Positions 14,243 to 22,970 of a stretch of 64,000 nucleotides of DNA are shown piece by piece. Origin of the DNA: Exiguobacterium aurantiacum (GTDB lineage: Bacteria; Bacillota; Bacilli; Exiguobacteriales; Exiguobacteriaceae); assembly GCF_024362205.1 (NCBI RefSeq), contig NZ_CP101462.1:1764501-1828500 (forward strand). The letters are read 5' to 3'. The number at the start of each line of letters is the position of its first letter. The stretch's first letter is position 1. The position numbers and the translations under genes are program-made. The notes under the pieces were generated by a model. That model saw only the letters and a list, made by a program, of their open reading frames with translations. It had not been told where the DNA came from and made no database searches.

Positions 14243-16429
14243 TTATGCTTCTGGTTGGTTGATAAGCACTTTCCTAGGCTTCGAGCCTTCAGACGGCCCG
14301 ACATACCCGGCTTGTTCGAGTGAATCGATTAAGCGGGCGGCCCGGTTATAACCGATGCGGAATCTTCGTTGAATCATCGAGGTCGAAGCTGTCTCCTGTG
14401 TCAAAATGAATTGAACGACTTCCTCGAACAGTGAATCGTCCGAATCAATGGTCGTGACTTCTTCTTCTTTCGGCATCATGGCCTCGACGTATTGGGCCCG
14501 TTGCTGAGCAATGACATGGTTGACGACCGTTTCGACTTCTTGGTCCGATACGAACGCGCCTTGAACACGAATCGGTTTGTTCATCCCGTTGGCGAGCATG
14601 AGCATGTCCCCCCGTCCAAGCAGCTTCTCGGCCCCGCCCCCGTCGAGGATGGTCCGTGAATCGGTTTGCGACGAGACGGCGAACGCGATCCGTGACGGGA
14701 TGTTCGCTTTGATGACGCCGGTGATGACATCGACCGACGGACGTTGGGTGGCGAGCACCATATGGATTCCCGCTGCCCGAGCCATCTGAGCGAGACGCAT
14801 GATGGCGTCCTCGACGTCGTTCGAGGCAACCATCATCAAATCGGCTAGCTCATCGACGATGACTACGATGAACGGCAGACGCTTCGCGTCCTCATCGTCA
14901 GACTTATCGACGAGTTCGTTATATCCTTCGATATTCCGGACGCCGTAGCGGCTGAACAACTCATAGCGTCGTTCCATCTCGGCAACAACTTGTTTAAGCG
15001 CTTGGGCTGCTTTCTTCGGATCCGTCACGACCGGTGTCAACAAATGCGGGACACCGTTATAGACGTTCAACTCGACCATTTTCGGGTCAATCATCATGAG
15101 ACGGACCTCGTCGGGACGCGTGCGCATCAAGAGCGACACGATCATCCCGTTAATACAGACCGATTTCCCGGAACCGGTCGACCCGGCGACGAGCAAGTGT
15201 GGCATCTTGTTCAAGGCAATCGTCACCGTCTCTCCGCTGATGCTGCGTCCAAGGGCGACGAGGAGTGGCGACTGTTCCCGCTTGACCGGATCGGCCTCGA
15301 GCACTTCACGGAGACAGACCGGGGCCACTTCCTGGTTCGGTACTTCAATCCCGATGGCCGCTTTGCCAGGGATTGGCGCCTCGATGCGGATATCTTTGGC
15401 GGCGAGGGCGAGGGCGAGGTCATCACTTAGCGAGGTGATGCGACTCACTTTGACCCCAATATCTGGCTGTAGTTCATATTTCGTCACCGTCGGTCCGAGG
15501 TGAATTTTCAATACTTTCACGCCGACACCGAACGATTTGAGTGTTTGTACGAGTTTCGTCGCGTTTGCTTTCAAGCGGGCGTTCTCGCCGGACAAATCGG
15601 TCACGACCGGCTCGCTGAGAATCGTGAACGTCGGCAGCTCATACGTGTCCGATACGTCTTGTGACGCCGTCATCATCATGTCCTCGGTTGGTAGCTCGGT
15701 CACTTCTTCCGCCTGTGCCGCTTCTTCCGCTTTCGGACGTTTCTCGGCGACGACTTTCTCGCTGAATCCGACGATCGGAATGTCGTGCATCGTCACCGCG
15801 TCTGCTTCAGCCTCGGCTTCGACCGTGGTCGGCGCAGGCTCGACTTTCGCCGGGGCCGAAACTGCCTTTTTACGATTTGACACCGGGGCCGGTTTGACCC
15901 GTTCCCGGTCGTGCCATTCTTGTTTGATGGCCGTACTCGTCTCCAGTAGTCTAGCCCCGAGTGTCCGCCAAATCGTCGGAGACAACAGCGAGATGCCGAC
16001 GATCATGCAAAGGGCCCCTAAAAAAATAATTCCGAAATCGGAGAGCAAATATTGGTTGAGTCGATAGAGCGCCCCATTTACCTCACCCCGTTCGCCCCCC
16101 CAAACGAGATCACCGAACATGAGAAACGAGACGAACAGGAACAAGATGCCCGTCCGCTGCATCGGGCGAAACTCATTTAGAAAGACGAGCAACGTGAACG
16201 CGATTGCCAAATACGTCAGTGCCCCCCAGCCCCCGAACAACGTCGTTGCGAGGAGCGACGTCTGATTGCCGACCCATCCGAAATCGAACAAGGAGAAGAT
16301 GAACGCCGTGATCGATACGACGAATGCGATCCAGCCATATGTACGTAGTGGGATCGGCTGTTTTTTCGCACGTCTCGTCGTCGGTCGCTTCCGCTTCACC
16401 GGAGTTTTTCTCGTTTTTTGTGCCACCAT
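14243..16429 (-). CDS. ftsK: DNA translocase FtsK/SpoIIIE
   Basis: The 728-residue protein moves chromosomal DNA through the division septum. The N-terminal region (to about 170) has four or five membrane helices after a basic start. A variable acidic/alanine-rich linker follows (about 175-270). The motor has Walker A AGSTGSGKSV, Walker B VVIVDELADL and the QRPS segment. The C-terminal gamma winged helix (TSMIQRRFRIGYNRAARLIDSLEQAGYV) recognises polar DNA sequences. The length fits SpoIIIE-like proteins. As no sporulation genes are nearby and the gene order lacks them, a vegetative FtsK role is likely. Start ATG follows AGGAGGAATCT. Confidence 0.95.
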   Translation of the reverse strand: MVAQKTRKTPVKRKRPTTRRAKKQPIPLRTYGWIAFVVSITAFIFSLFDFGWVGNQTSLLATTLFGGWGALTYLAIAFTLLVFLNEFRPMQRTGILFLFVSFLMFGDLVWGGERGEVNGALYRLNQYLLSDFGIIFLGALCMIVGISLLSPTIWRTLGARLLETSTAIKQEWHDRERVKPAPVSNRKKAVSAPAKVEPAPTTVEAEAEADAVTMHDIPIVGFSEKVVAEKRPKAEEAAQAEEVTELPTEDMMMTASQDVSDTYELPTFTILSEPVVTDLSGENARLKANATKLVQTLKSFGVGVKVLKIHLGPTVTKYELQPDIGVKVSRITSLSDDLALALAAKDIRIEAPIPGKAAIGIEVPNQEVAPVCLREVLEADPVKREQSPLLVALGRSISGETVTIALNKMPHLLVAGSTGSGKSVCINGMIVSLLMRTRPDEVRLMMIDPKMVELNVYNGVPHLLTPVVTDPKKAAQALKQVVAEMERRYELFSRYGVRNIEGYNELVDKSDDEDAKRLPFIVVIVDELADLMMVASNDVEDAIMRLAQMARAAGIHMVLATQRPSVDVITGVIKANIPSRIAFAVSSQTDSRTILDGGGAEKLLGRGDMLMLANGMNKPIRVQGAFVSDQEVETVVNHVIAQQRAQYVEAMMPKEEEVTTIDSDDSLFEEVVQFILTQETASTSMIQRRFRIGYNRAARLIDSLEQAGYVGPSEGSKPRKVLINQPEA

Positions 16430-16440
16430 AGATTCCTCCT

Positions 16441-16474
16441 AAAAAAACAAGGCAAAAGTCTGATGACTTTTGCC
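16441..16474 (-). terminator. Intrinsic terminator after rnjB
   Basis: GGCAAAAGTC and GACTTTTGCC form a 10-bp stem with a 4-base loop. On the minus strand it is followed by TTGTTTTTTT. Confidence 0.9.
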
Positions 16475-16488
16475 TCAATCTCAATTCC

Positions 16489-18156
16489 TTAAATCTCCAT
16501 GATGATCGGCAAGATCATCGGACGACGTTTCGTCTGTTCGAACAAGTAGACGCTGAGCCGCTCGCGGATATTTGATTTCAACTCGGTCCAATCACTTCCA
16601 GCTTGGAGACTCTTCTCGATCTGTTTCGTGACGATGCGGTTCGCTTCTGAGATCATCTCTTCTGATTCACGCATATAGACGAATCCGCGCGAGATGAGTT
16701 CCGGTCCTGAAATCAATTTCTTCTGTTTCCGGTTCAACGTGACGACACAGAGGACGACGCCGTCTTGTGACAAGAGACGACGATCACGGAGGACGATATT
16801 ACCGACGTCCCCGACCCCAATCCCATCGATCAAGACGTTACCGGCCGGTACTTTCCGGGTCATCCGGGCTTTACGTCCCGTGAACTCGACGACATCCCCT
16901 TTTTCGACGATGAAGATGTTGTTCGACTTCACACCGACTTGCTCGGCGAGTTTTGAGTGGGCCATCTGCATCCGGTACTCCCCGTGAATCGGGAGGAAGT
17001 ACTTCGGTTTGACGAGATTCAACATGAGCTTGAGTTCTTCGGCCGAACCGTGTCCCGAAACGTGTACTTTGCGTTGGTTATAGATGACGTTCGCTCCTGA
17101 GCGGAACAGCAGGTCGATCGTCTTCGAGACCGACTTCTCGTTCCCTGGAATCGGTGTCGCCGCAATGACGACCGTATCGTTCAAGCGGATGTTCACTTGT
17201 TTATGGGCGTTGCGCGCCATGCGCGTCAAGGCCGCCATCGGCTCACCTTGCGAACCGGTCGTCAAGATGACAACTTTGTTGTCAGGCAAACGATTCACTT
17301 GTGAGAGCTCGACGAGCGTCTTCGGTTTAAAGCGCAAGTAGTTCAGCTTCTGGGCCACTTCGACGATATTGACCATGCTACGGCCAACGACGGCCACTTT
17401 GCGGTCATTCGCCTCAGCTGCCGCGAACACTTGTTGCAGACGGTGCACGTTCGAAGCGAACGACGCGACGATGACGCGGCCTTCGGCTTGATAGATGACA
17501 TCGTTCAACTCGGCGCCGACGAGCGACTCCGAACCGGTTTGTCCAGGGCGTTCCGCGTTCGTCGAATCTGACAAGAGGCAGAGGACGCCGCGTTGGCCGA
17601 TGGCTGCCAACTTGTTGAAGTCCGACTGTTTCCCGTCGACCGGTGTGTAGTCAAACTTAAAGTCGCCCGTATGTACGATGGCGCCTTGTGACGTTTGGAT
17701 ACAGACACCGACACAGTCCGGGATCGAGTGGTTAACGCGGAAGAAAGTGATGAAATGATCAGCGATAGTCAATTTCGTTTTGGCGTCAATCAAACGGAGG
17801 TCGACTTCTTTCAATAAGCCAGCCTCTTTCAATTTGAGCTCGATCAAACCGAGCGTCAATTTCGTCCCATATACAGGAACATGTTTCAAATCACGGAGTA
17901 CGTAGCTGAGCCCACCGATATGGTCTTCGTGACCATGGGTGATGAAAATCGCGCGTACCCGATCTTTATTTTCTTTCAAATACGTAATGTCCGGGATGAC
18001 GATATCAATCCCGAGCATCTCATCGCCTGGGAACATAAGGCCGGCATCGATGACGAAGATGTCGTCGTCTAGTTCCACGACGTACATGTTCTTCCCGATT
18101 TCGCCTACGCCTCCAAGCGCAAAGACGCTAACGTTCTCTGTCTTCTTCTTTGACAC
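16489..18156 (-). CDS. rnjB: Ribonuclease J
   Basis: The 555-residue metallo-beta-lactamase/beta-CASP RNase works as a 5'-3' exonuclease and endonuclease in mRNA turnover and rRNA maturation. Metal ligands are in THGHEDH (H74, H76, D78, H79), with further His/Asp in VNHSIPD and HTGDFKFD, and the beta-CASP motif HVSGHGSAEE. The C-terminal domain is complete. The length equals B. subtilis RnjB (YmfA) and the gene precedes ftsK/spoIIIE as there, so I prefer rnjB over rnjA. The longer frame starts 14 codons upstream, but GTG at 18156 follows AGGAGGTTTTTGTTA. It has its own promoter and terminator. Confidence 0.9.
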   Translation of the reverse strand: MSKKKTENVSVFALGGVGEIGKNMYVVELDDDIFVIDAGLMFPGDEMLGIDIVIPDITYLKENKDRVRAIFITHGHEDHIGGLSYVLRDLKHVPVYGTKLTLGLIELKLKEAGLLKEVDLRLIDAKTKLTIADHFITFFRVNHSIPDCVGVCIQTSQGAIVHTGDFKFDYTPVDGKQSDFNKLAAIGQRGVLCLLSDSTNAERPGQTGSESLVGAELNDVIYQAEGRVIVASFASNVHRLQQVFAAAEANDRKVAVVGRSMVNIVEVAQKLNYLRFKPKTLVELSQVNRLPDNKVVILTTGSQGEPMAALTRMARNAHKQVNIRLNDTVVIAATPIPGNEKSVSKTIDLLFRSGANVIYNQRKVHVSGHGSAEELKLMLNLVKPKYFLPIHGEYRMQMAHSKLAEQVGVKSNNIFIVEKGDVVEFTGRKARMTRKVPAGNVLIDGIGVGDVGNIVLRDRRLLSQDGVVLCVVTLNRKQKKLISGPELISRGFVYMRESEEMISEANRIVTKQIEKSLQAGSDWTELKSNIRERLSVYLFEQTKRRPMILPIIMEI

Positions 18157-18213
18157 TAACAAAAACCTCCTAGATGTTGCATATTCTGTTTCGTCCACTT
18201 ATCGCTACTAAAT

Positions 18214-18242
18214 ATTGTATCGGAAAACTGCTGATATGCCAA
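18214..18242 (-). promoter_or_regulatory. Promoter of rnjB
   Basis: On the minus strand TTGGCA (18237-18242), 17 bp and TACAAT (18214-18219) form a good sigma-A promoter between the peptidase gene and rnjB. Confidence 0.7.
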
Positions 18243-18251
18243 CATTTCCGT

Positions 18252-18905
18252 TCAATCGACGAGAGGTTTCATCACATCGGCGAGCGGCATCGTCGCTTTG
18301 TTGTCCGGACGTTTCCCGGAAGCGAGCTGACGAATCGACAAGCCAAAGTCCATTTGTAAATGCGGATAGTCCGGGAAACTTCTCCAATCCCCGCCCCATT
18401 CGAAACCGAGCGCTTTGCCGAGCTCCCCTAACTCTTGCCAATCGGGTTCGTCTGACCGGTTGTGATCCGACTCAAGATTGTAGTCGGCACGATTGTCATG
18501 GATGATGACGAAATCGACGGCGAGCCCATAGTTATGGTAGCTCTCGCCTGCTTTGGCGTTCGTCACGACTTGACCTGGTTTGGAGCGGCCTTGAGCGTAG
18601 AGCGCGTTCTGCTCATCTTCCGAACGATAACCCGATGTCAGGCGGACCTCGAGGCCGAGGCACGAGTAGGCCAGGCGTACGAACGACTCACTCCGCTCGC
18701 GTACGTGTGGATGCAGCTTCGCGAACGCCTTTTCACTGCGCTCGACGATGACGTCTTCTGAGCCCGGGTTGCGTTCACACATCCCCGCTTCGAACGTCGG
18801 TTCATCGACCCACGGCATCGGGCCCGAACGTGACAACGTATACGCTAAAAAGATTCCGACTAAAAACGCCGTCATCGCGAACGTCAAAACGCCGGTCCAT
18901 TTCAT
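18252..18905 (-). CDS. Membrane-anchored M15 peptidoglycan peptidase (CwlK/VanY-like)
   Basis: The 217-residue protein has one N-terminal membrane segment (about 5-24) and an extracytoplasmic M15 zinc peptidase domain. Candidate zinc ligands are H124 and D131 in SYHNYGLAVDF and H182 in YPHLQM. The SGYRSEDEQNALYAQGRSKPG and WGGDWRSFPDYPH segments match the CwlK/endolysin branch, which cleaves L-Ala-D-Glu bonds, rather than typical VanY D,D-carboxypeptidases. Its ATG overlaps the femX stop by 4 bases, so it is the last gene of a murE-femX-peptidase operon. It probably trims stem peptides during wall growth. The exact bond cut is not certain. Confidence 0.83.
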   Translation of the reverse strand: MKWTGVLTFAMTAFLVGIFLAYTLSRSGPMPWVDEPTFEAGMCERNPGSEDVIVERSEKAFAKLHPHVRERSESFVRLAYSCLGLEVRLTSGYRSEDEQNALYAQGRSKPGQVVTNAKAGESYHNYGLAVDFVIIHDNRADYNLESDHNRSDEPDWQELGELGKALGFEWGGDWRSFPDYPHLQMDFGLSIRQLASGKRPDNKATMPLADVMKPLVD

Positions 18906-20155
18906 CGGCGCAACCGTTTACGGAGTCCTTTGACGAGCGGTAATCCCGTCTCGAGGGCGAAATAGAGCGGACGATTCAAGACGAGGTCGAACTCGCCGAC
19001 CTTCTCGATCATATCGCTGCCCCAGCCCGACTTGAACGCATAGAGCCCTGCGTATTCATCTTCAGGCTCCGTACTACCCGATACGCCACCGAAATCGTAG
19101 CGTTCGGCACCGCTCGCCTTGGCCGCTTGCATCATCGTCCATTGCATAAGATGGTTCGGCATGAACTCACGGAACTCGTTCGAAGACGCCCCATACAGGT
19201 AATAGGAGCGTCGTCCGGCAAGCGTCAACAGACCGCCCGACAAGACGAGTCCGTTCGGGTATTTCTCGTGCAACTCCGTCAGTTCAGGCAACGCGGCTTG
19301 AATCTTCTCGATTTGCTCACGTGTCTGCTTTTGACGGTTCAACAGGCTCGTCCGTTTCTTCTCGACCGTCTCCGTCTCGAGTGACCGTTCGATTTTTCCG
19401 AGGTCCCGCTCTGCTTTTTCAAGCGTGGCCATCTGCTGGTCGAGTGCGAGTTTCGGTTCAAGTTTTGTCAAGAATAGGCGCGCGTCATCAGGTTGCAGGC
19501 AATCGTATAGGTTCTCGAAATAGTCGAGGCCGCGGATGGCGAAACCGTCACGCTCGCCTGTCACTCTCATCAAGTCGGCGAACGTCTTGAGCCCGTCACG
19601 ACCGACTTCTGTGCAGACGATGCCTTTTCGTTCGGCCAGACGGACGTTATAACGGAATTTATGATGAAATTTGCCGAAGATGTCTTTCTCGCTCGGACGC
19701 AAGTCCGTCTCCATCGTGAACCGGGGCTGGGCGTAATCGAACCCGCCCCCGTATCCTTTATGGACAAAACCGAGACTTGCCATCTCGGTCAAGAGACCAG
19801 GCACTTCCTCCCGATCGATATTCGGGTCGATCTTCACGGCGATCGCTTTGTTCGTCTTGGCGACCCGCTTCGCTTCCTCGGTCAACGCCCGCAAAGAAGC
19901 CACGTCGTCATAGTCGACGACAAAGCCGCGCGGTGCATAGCAAAGCGTGAATGGGAGTTTCGGTACGCGTTTGAACAAGAGTAACGCGACCCCGCTCGTC
20001 ACACCATCGGTCGCGACGGCGATCCGCTCGGCGAACCAGCCGTTTTGTCGTTTGACGTTGGCCCAACTCGAAAGCTGAAGCAAGTCCCCGCGGTCATGTG
20101 TTTTGACGAACTCGTCATGCTCTTTCTCTGTCAAGGTGATCGGTTGTACTGCCAT
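18902..20155 (-). CDS. FemABX-family aminoacyltransferase
   Basis: The 417-residue protein belongs to the Fem family, which transfers amino acids from aminoacyl-tRNA to the lysine side chain of peptidoglycan precursors, building the interpeptide bridge. It shows two GNAT-like halves split by a long charged helical arm (about 237-298, rich in Lys, Glu, Arg), as in FemA. The SWANVKRQNGW start and FHHKFRYNVRLAERKG segment are family marks, and the end includes YDFGGVSGS and GLYAFKSGWG. It lies 3 bases after murE, so it acts on the same pathway. In a wall of L-Lys-Gly type it would add the glycine, but the amino acid cannot be read from sequence. Confidence 0.88.
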   Translation of the reverse strand: MAVQPITLTEKEHDEFVKTHDRGDLLQLSSWANVKRQNGWFAERIAVATDGVTSGVALLLFKRVPKLPFTLCYAPRGFVVDYDDVASLRALTEEAKRVAKTNKAIAVKIDPNIDREEVPGLLTEMASLGFVHKGYGGGFDYAQPRFTMETDLRPSEKDIFGKFHHKFRYNVRLAERKGIVCTEVGRDGLKTFADLMRVTGERDGFAIRGLDYFENLYDCLQPDDARLFLTKLEPKLALDQQMATLEKAERDLGKIERSLETETVEKKRTSLLNRQKQTREQIEKIQAALPELTELHEKYPNGLVLSGGLLTLAGRRSYYLYGASSNEFREFMPNHLMQWTMMQAAKASGAERYDFGGVSGSTEPEDEYAGLYAFKSGWGSDMIEKVGEFDLVLNRPLYFALETGLPLVKGLRKRLRR

Positions 20156-20158
20156 AAA

Positions 20159-21619
20159 TCATGATTCCTCCGTCTTCAAAATTGTCGCTCGGACGATCGC
20201 TTCTTCATCTAGCGGAATTTTCTCATTGCCAATGATTTGATATTTCTCATGCCCTTTGCCGGCCAGGACGACGATGTTATCGGACTCGGCCAATTTGGCC
20301 GCGTAGCGGACCGCTTCTTCGCGGTCCCCGATCTCAACGAAATTGTCGTGGGTCATCCCGGCAGCGATGCCGCTCGTGATCGAGTCGTAGGCTTCAAAGC
20401 GTGGATCATCCGTCGTGATGACGACCGTTCCCGCATACTTCGAGGCCATCTCTCCCATCGTCGGTCGCTTCGTGACGTCCCGATTTCCGCCTGTCCCGAT
20501 CAAGAACACGATCTTCTCTTTCGGCACGCCGACAAGTGACTTCAAGCATTGCTCGATGCCGTCGGGCGTGTGGGCGTAATCCGCATAGACGTTATAGCCC
20601 GGCACATCGAGGCGTTGCATCCGTCCTTTGGCCGGATGGATCGCTTCGAGCGCCTGGACGATTTCAGGCAAACGATACCCAGCCGCGAGTAGGCAACCTG
20701 TCGCGAGCAAGATGTTATACACGTTGAAGCGGCCGATGAATTGAACCGTCAACGGATGGCGTTCGCCTTGATAGTTGAGGCAAAAGCTCGTCTCTGACAG
20801 CGTCTGAACGATATCTGATGCCGTCACGTCTGCCATCGTGTCAATCGCATAAGTAATCACTCGCGCCCCTGTCATCGTCTCATACAGCTTGCTGTACGGG
20901 TCGTCTGCGTTCAGTACGGCGACCTTGTGACGTGACGCCATCTGTCCGAGCTGGGCGAACAGTAAGCCTTTCGCTCGCGCATAGTTCTCGAACGTGCCGT
21001 GGAAATCGAGATGGTCGTGCGTCAAGTTCGTGAATCCGACGATATCAAAGTCCGTCCCGATAACGCGGCCAAGTTCGAGTCCGTGCGATGACACTTCCAT
21101 CATCACATCGGTCACGCCTTCTGCGTGCATCCGGGCGAGCAACTGTTGCAGCTCCGAGCTTTGCGGCGTCGTATTTTTACTCGGGACGACCGTATCGTTG
21201 ATGCGGACCTCGACCGTGCCGATCAATCCGGTGCTATGACCGAGCTCGGTGAGGACGTCGCGCAGAATCGTCGTTGTCGTCGTCTTGCCGTTCGTTCCCG
21301 TGATCCCGAACAGACGCATCTGTTCAGACGGATACTGATAGAACGCCGACGCTAAGAGGCCGACCGATCGTGTGCTGTCGCGCACGATCAAGTTCGGTAC
21401 GCTCAATTCGAGCGGACGCTCACTGACGACGGCTACGGCCCCTTTACTGACCGCCAATTCGGCATAGTCATGGCCGTCGACCGTATAGCCTTTGATGGCG
21501 ACGAACAGCGTCCCAGGGACGACTTCTCTCGAGTCGGTCGTCACATGGGTCACTGGGATGGCTTGTAAGTTTGGTTGATTAATCAATTGAATGTGGTTAG
21601 CTAAATCCGTTAAGTTCAA
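20159..21619 (-). CDS. murE: UDP-N-acetylmuramoyl-tripeptide synthetase MurE
   Basis: The 486-residue Mur ligase adds the third amino acid to UDP-MurNAc-L-Ala-D-Glu. It has the N-terminal TTDSREVVPGTLFVAIKG segment, P-loop GTNGKTTTT (about 108-116), SSHGLELGR and NLTHDHLDFHG with the carbamylated-lysine region, and a C-terminal domain with DDPRFEA. Diaminopimelate-adding MurE usually reads DNPR there. The D in place of N and the adjacent FemABX gene suggest L-lysine specificity. A GTG six codons earlier has little ribosome site. TTG at 21619 follows AAGAAGGG, so I use it. It is the first gene of a three-gene wall operon with its own promoter. Confidence 0.87.
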   Translation of the reverse strand: MNLTDLANHIQLINQPNLQAIPVTHVTTDSREVVPGTLFVAIKGYTVDGHDYAELAVSKGAVAVVSERPLELSVPNLIVRDSTRSVGLLASAFYQYPSEQMRLFGITGTNGKTTTTTILRDVLTELGHSTGLIGTVEVRINDTVVPSKNTTPQSSELQQLLARMHAEGVTDVMMEVSSHGLELGRVIGTDFDIVGFTNLTHDHLDFHGTFENYARAKGLLFAQLGQMASRHKVAVLNADDPYSKLYETMTGARVITYAIDTMADVTASDIVQTLSETSFCLNYQGERHPLTVQFIGRFNVYNILLATGCLLAAGYRLPEIVQALEAIHPAKGRMQRLDVPGYNVYADYAHTPDGIEQCLKSLVGVPKEKIVFLIGTGGNRDVTKRPTMGEMASKYAGTVVITTDDPRFEAYDSITSGIAAGMTHDNFVEIGDREEAVRYAAKLAESDNIVVLAGKGHEKYQIIGNEKIPLDEEAIVRATILKTEES

Positions 21620-21672
21620 GTCTTTCCCTTCTTTCACCTGTTCCTGTCCAAAGTAAAGAATACCTCTTAATC

Positions 21673-21701
21673 AGTGTAGAGAACTTACAATTCGGTTTCA
21701 A
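21673..21701 (-). promoter_or_regulatory. Promoter of the murE operon
   Basis: TTGAAA (21696-21701), 17 bp and TACACT (21673-21678) on the minus strand precede murE by about 50 bases and lie just past the stop codon of the M16 peptidase gene. Confidence 0.7.
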
Positions 21702-21702
21702 G

Positions 21703-22920
21703 TCAGTCTTCGGACGGAAGGACATAAGATTTGGCAGGGGCGTGGCTGAGCACCTCTTTGATTAAGGCGTTGACGTCACGCGTTTCAATGCGGTCGACTT
21801 TGTCGAGCACCTCGTTCAAGTCTTCGACTTCATCGAGCAGGACGAGGTTCCGCCCGTTGCGGTTCATGCGTGCGCTCGTGCTCTCGTTCCCGAGGACGAG
21901 AGACCCTTTCAATTGCCGTTTGCCTTTCTCGATTTCCTCGTCGGACAGCCCGTCCGCTTTCAGCGTCTCGAGCTCACGCGTCATAATCGTCTCGACTTGG
22001 GCGAGCGTATCCGGCGATGTCCCGATATAAATCGTGAACGTCCCGTGATCGTCGAACGTCGTATAGTACGAGTAAATCGAGTAGGCGAGGCCTTCCTCTT
22101 CTCGAATCGACTGGAACAGCCGTGACGACATCGTCGCTCCGATGGCATTGTTCAACAAAGCCAAATGTGGAAGCCGGTCGTCTTTGGCGGCAATCGCCTC
22201 GAAGTTCCAGCACAAATGTGCCTGCTCCGTCTCTTTCTGTTTTTTCACCACGTCGCTATACAAAATCGGCGTCGTCGATTCTTTCGGTGATTCCCCTGAT
22301 GGAAGGTCGGCAAACCTTCTCTTGACCGCCTCGACCAACTCGTCCGGCACGTGGCCGGCGATCGAGACGACAACACGGTTGCCCGTATACGTCGAGGCGA
22401 CGTAGCGGAGCAATTGCTCCCGTGATAGTCCGAGGACACTCGTTTCCGTCCCGAGAATCGGTTCGGCGAGGATATCGTCCTTATAGACGGCTTTCGCGAG
22501 CAGCTCATGCACGAGGTCTTCCGGCGTGTCCTCATACATTTTAATCTCTTCTAAGACGACCCGCTTCTCTTTCTCGAGCTCTGTCTCATCAAATAGCGAA
22601 TCAAACAACATATCGGCAAGGGCATCGAAGGCGATGACCGCGTGTTCGTCGAGCGTCTTCACGTAATAGCACGTGTGATCTTTCGACGTGAACGCGTTGA
22701 CGCTGCCCCCCAGCTCATCGAAGAACGAGGCGATCTCTTTTGCGGTTCTCGTCTTCGTTCCTTTAAATAGCATATGTTCAATCAAGTGACTGATGCCGAT
22801 CTCGGTCATGCCTTCGGTCCGGGTCCCGGCTTTGATGAAGACGCCGGTCGACGTGCTACGCACATCCGCCATCGGTTCAATCACGATGCGGACGCCGTTG
22901 TCTAATGTGATCCATTCCAT
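21703..22920 (-). CDS. mlpA: M16 family zinc protease
   Basis: The 405-residue insulinase-like peptidase has the inverted zinc motif HxxEH as H45-L-I-E48-H49 with a downstream glutamate in VVLEEIKMYED. The family is similar to B. subtilis MlpA (YmxG) and mitochondrial processing peptidase. It probably hydrolyses peptides in the cytoplasm; MlpA affects aprE expression in B. subtilis. The neighbour pnp matches the B. subtilis order, although the intervening ylxY is absent here. The frame extends 16 codons upstream into the pnp terminator. ATG at 22920 after AGGAGTGATAAC is the proper start. Confidence 0.88.
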   Translation of the reverse strand: MEWITLDNGVRIVIEPMADVRSTSTGVFIKAGTRTEGMTEIGISHLIEHMLFKGTKTRTAKEIASFFDELGGSVNAFTSKDHTCYYVKTLDEHAVIAFDALADMLFDSLFDETELEKEKRVVLEEIKMYEDTPEDLVHELLAKAVYKDDILAEPILGTETSVLGLSREQLLRYVASTYTGNRVVVSIAGHVPDELVEAVKRRFADLPSGESPKESTTPILYSDVVKKQKETEQAHLCWNFEAIAAKDDRLPHLALLNNAIGATMSSRLFQSIREEEGLAYSIYSYYTTFDDHGTFTIYIGTSPDTLAQVETIMTRELETLKADGLSDEEIEKGKRQLKGSLVLGNESTSARMNRNGRNLVLLDEVEDLNEVLDKVDRIETRDVNALIKEVLSHAPAKSYVLPSED

Positions 22921-22935
22921 GTTATCACTCCTATG

Positions 22936-22963
22936 AAAAAGGCCATCGCACCAGACGATGGCC
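22936..22963 (-). terminator. Intrinsic terminator after pnp
   Basis: GGCCATCG, a 7-base loop and CGATGGCC make an 8-bp stem followed on the minus strand by TTTTTC. It lies between the pnp stop and the M16 peptidase start. Confidence 0.85.
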
Positions 22964-22970
22964 ATCATGT

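Noticed and set aside
14142-14351. A 69-codon plus-strand open frame upstream of and into ftsK
   Set aside because: No ribosome site, and it runs through the bidirectional terminator and the conserved ftsK 3' end.
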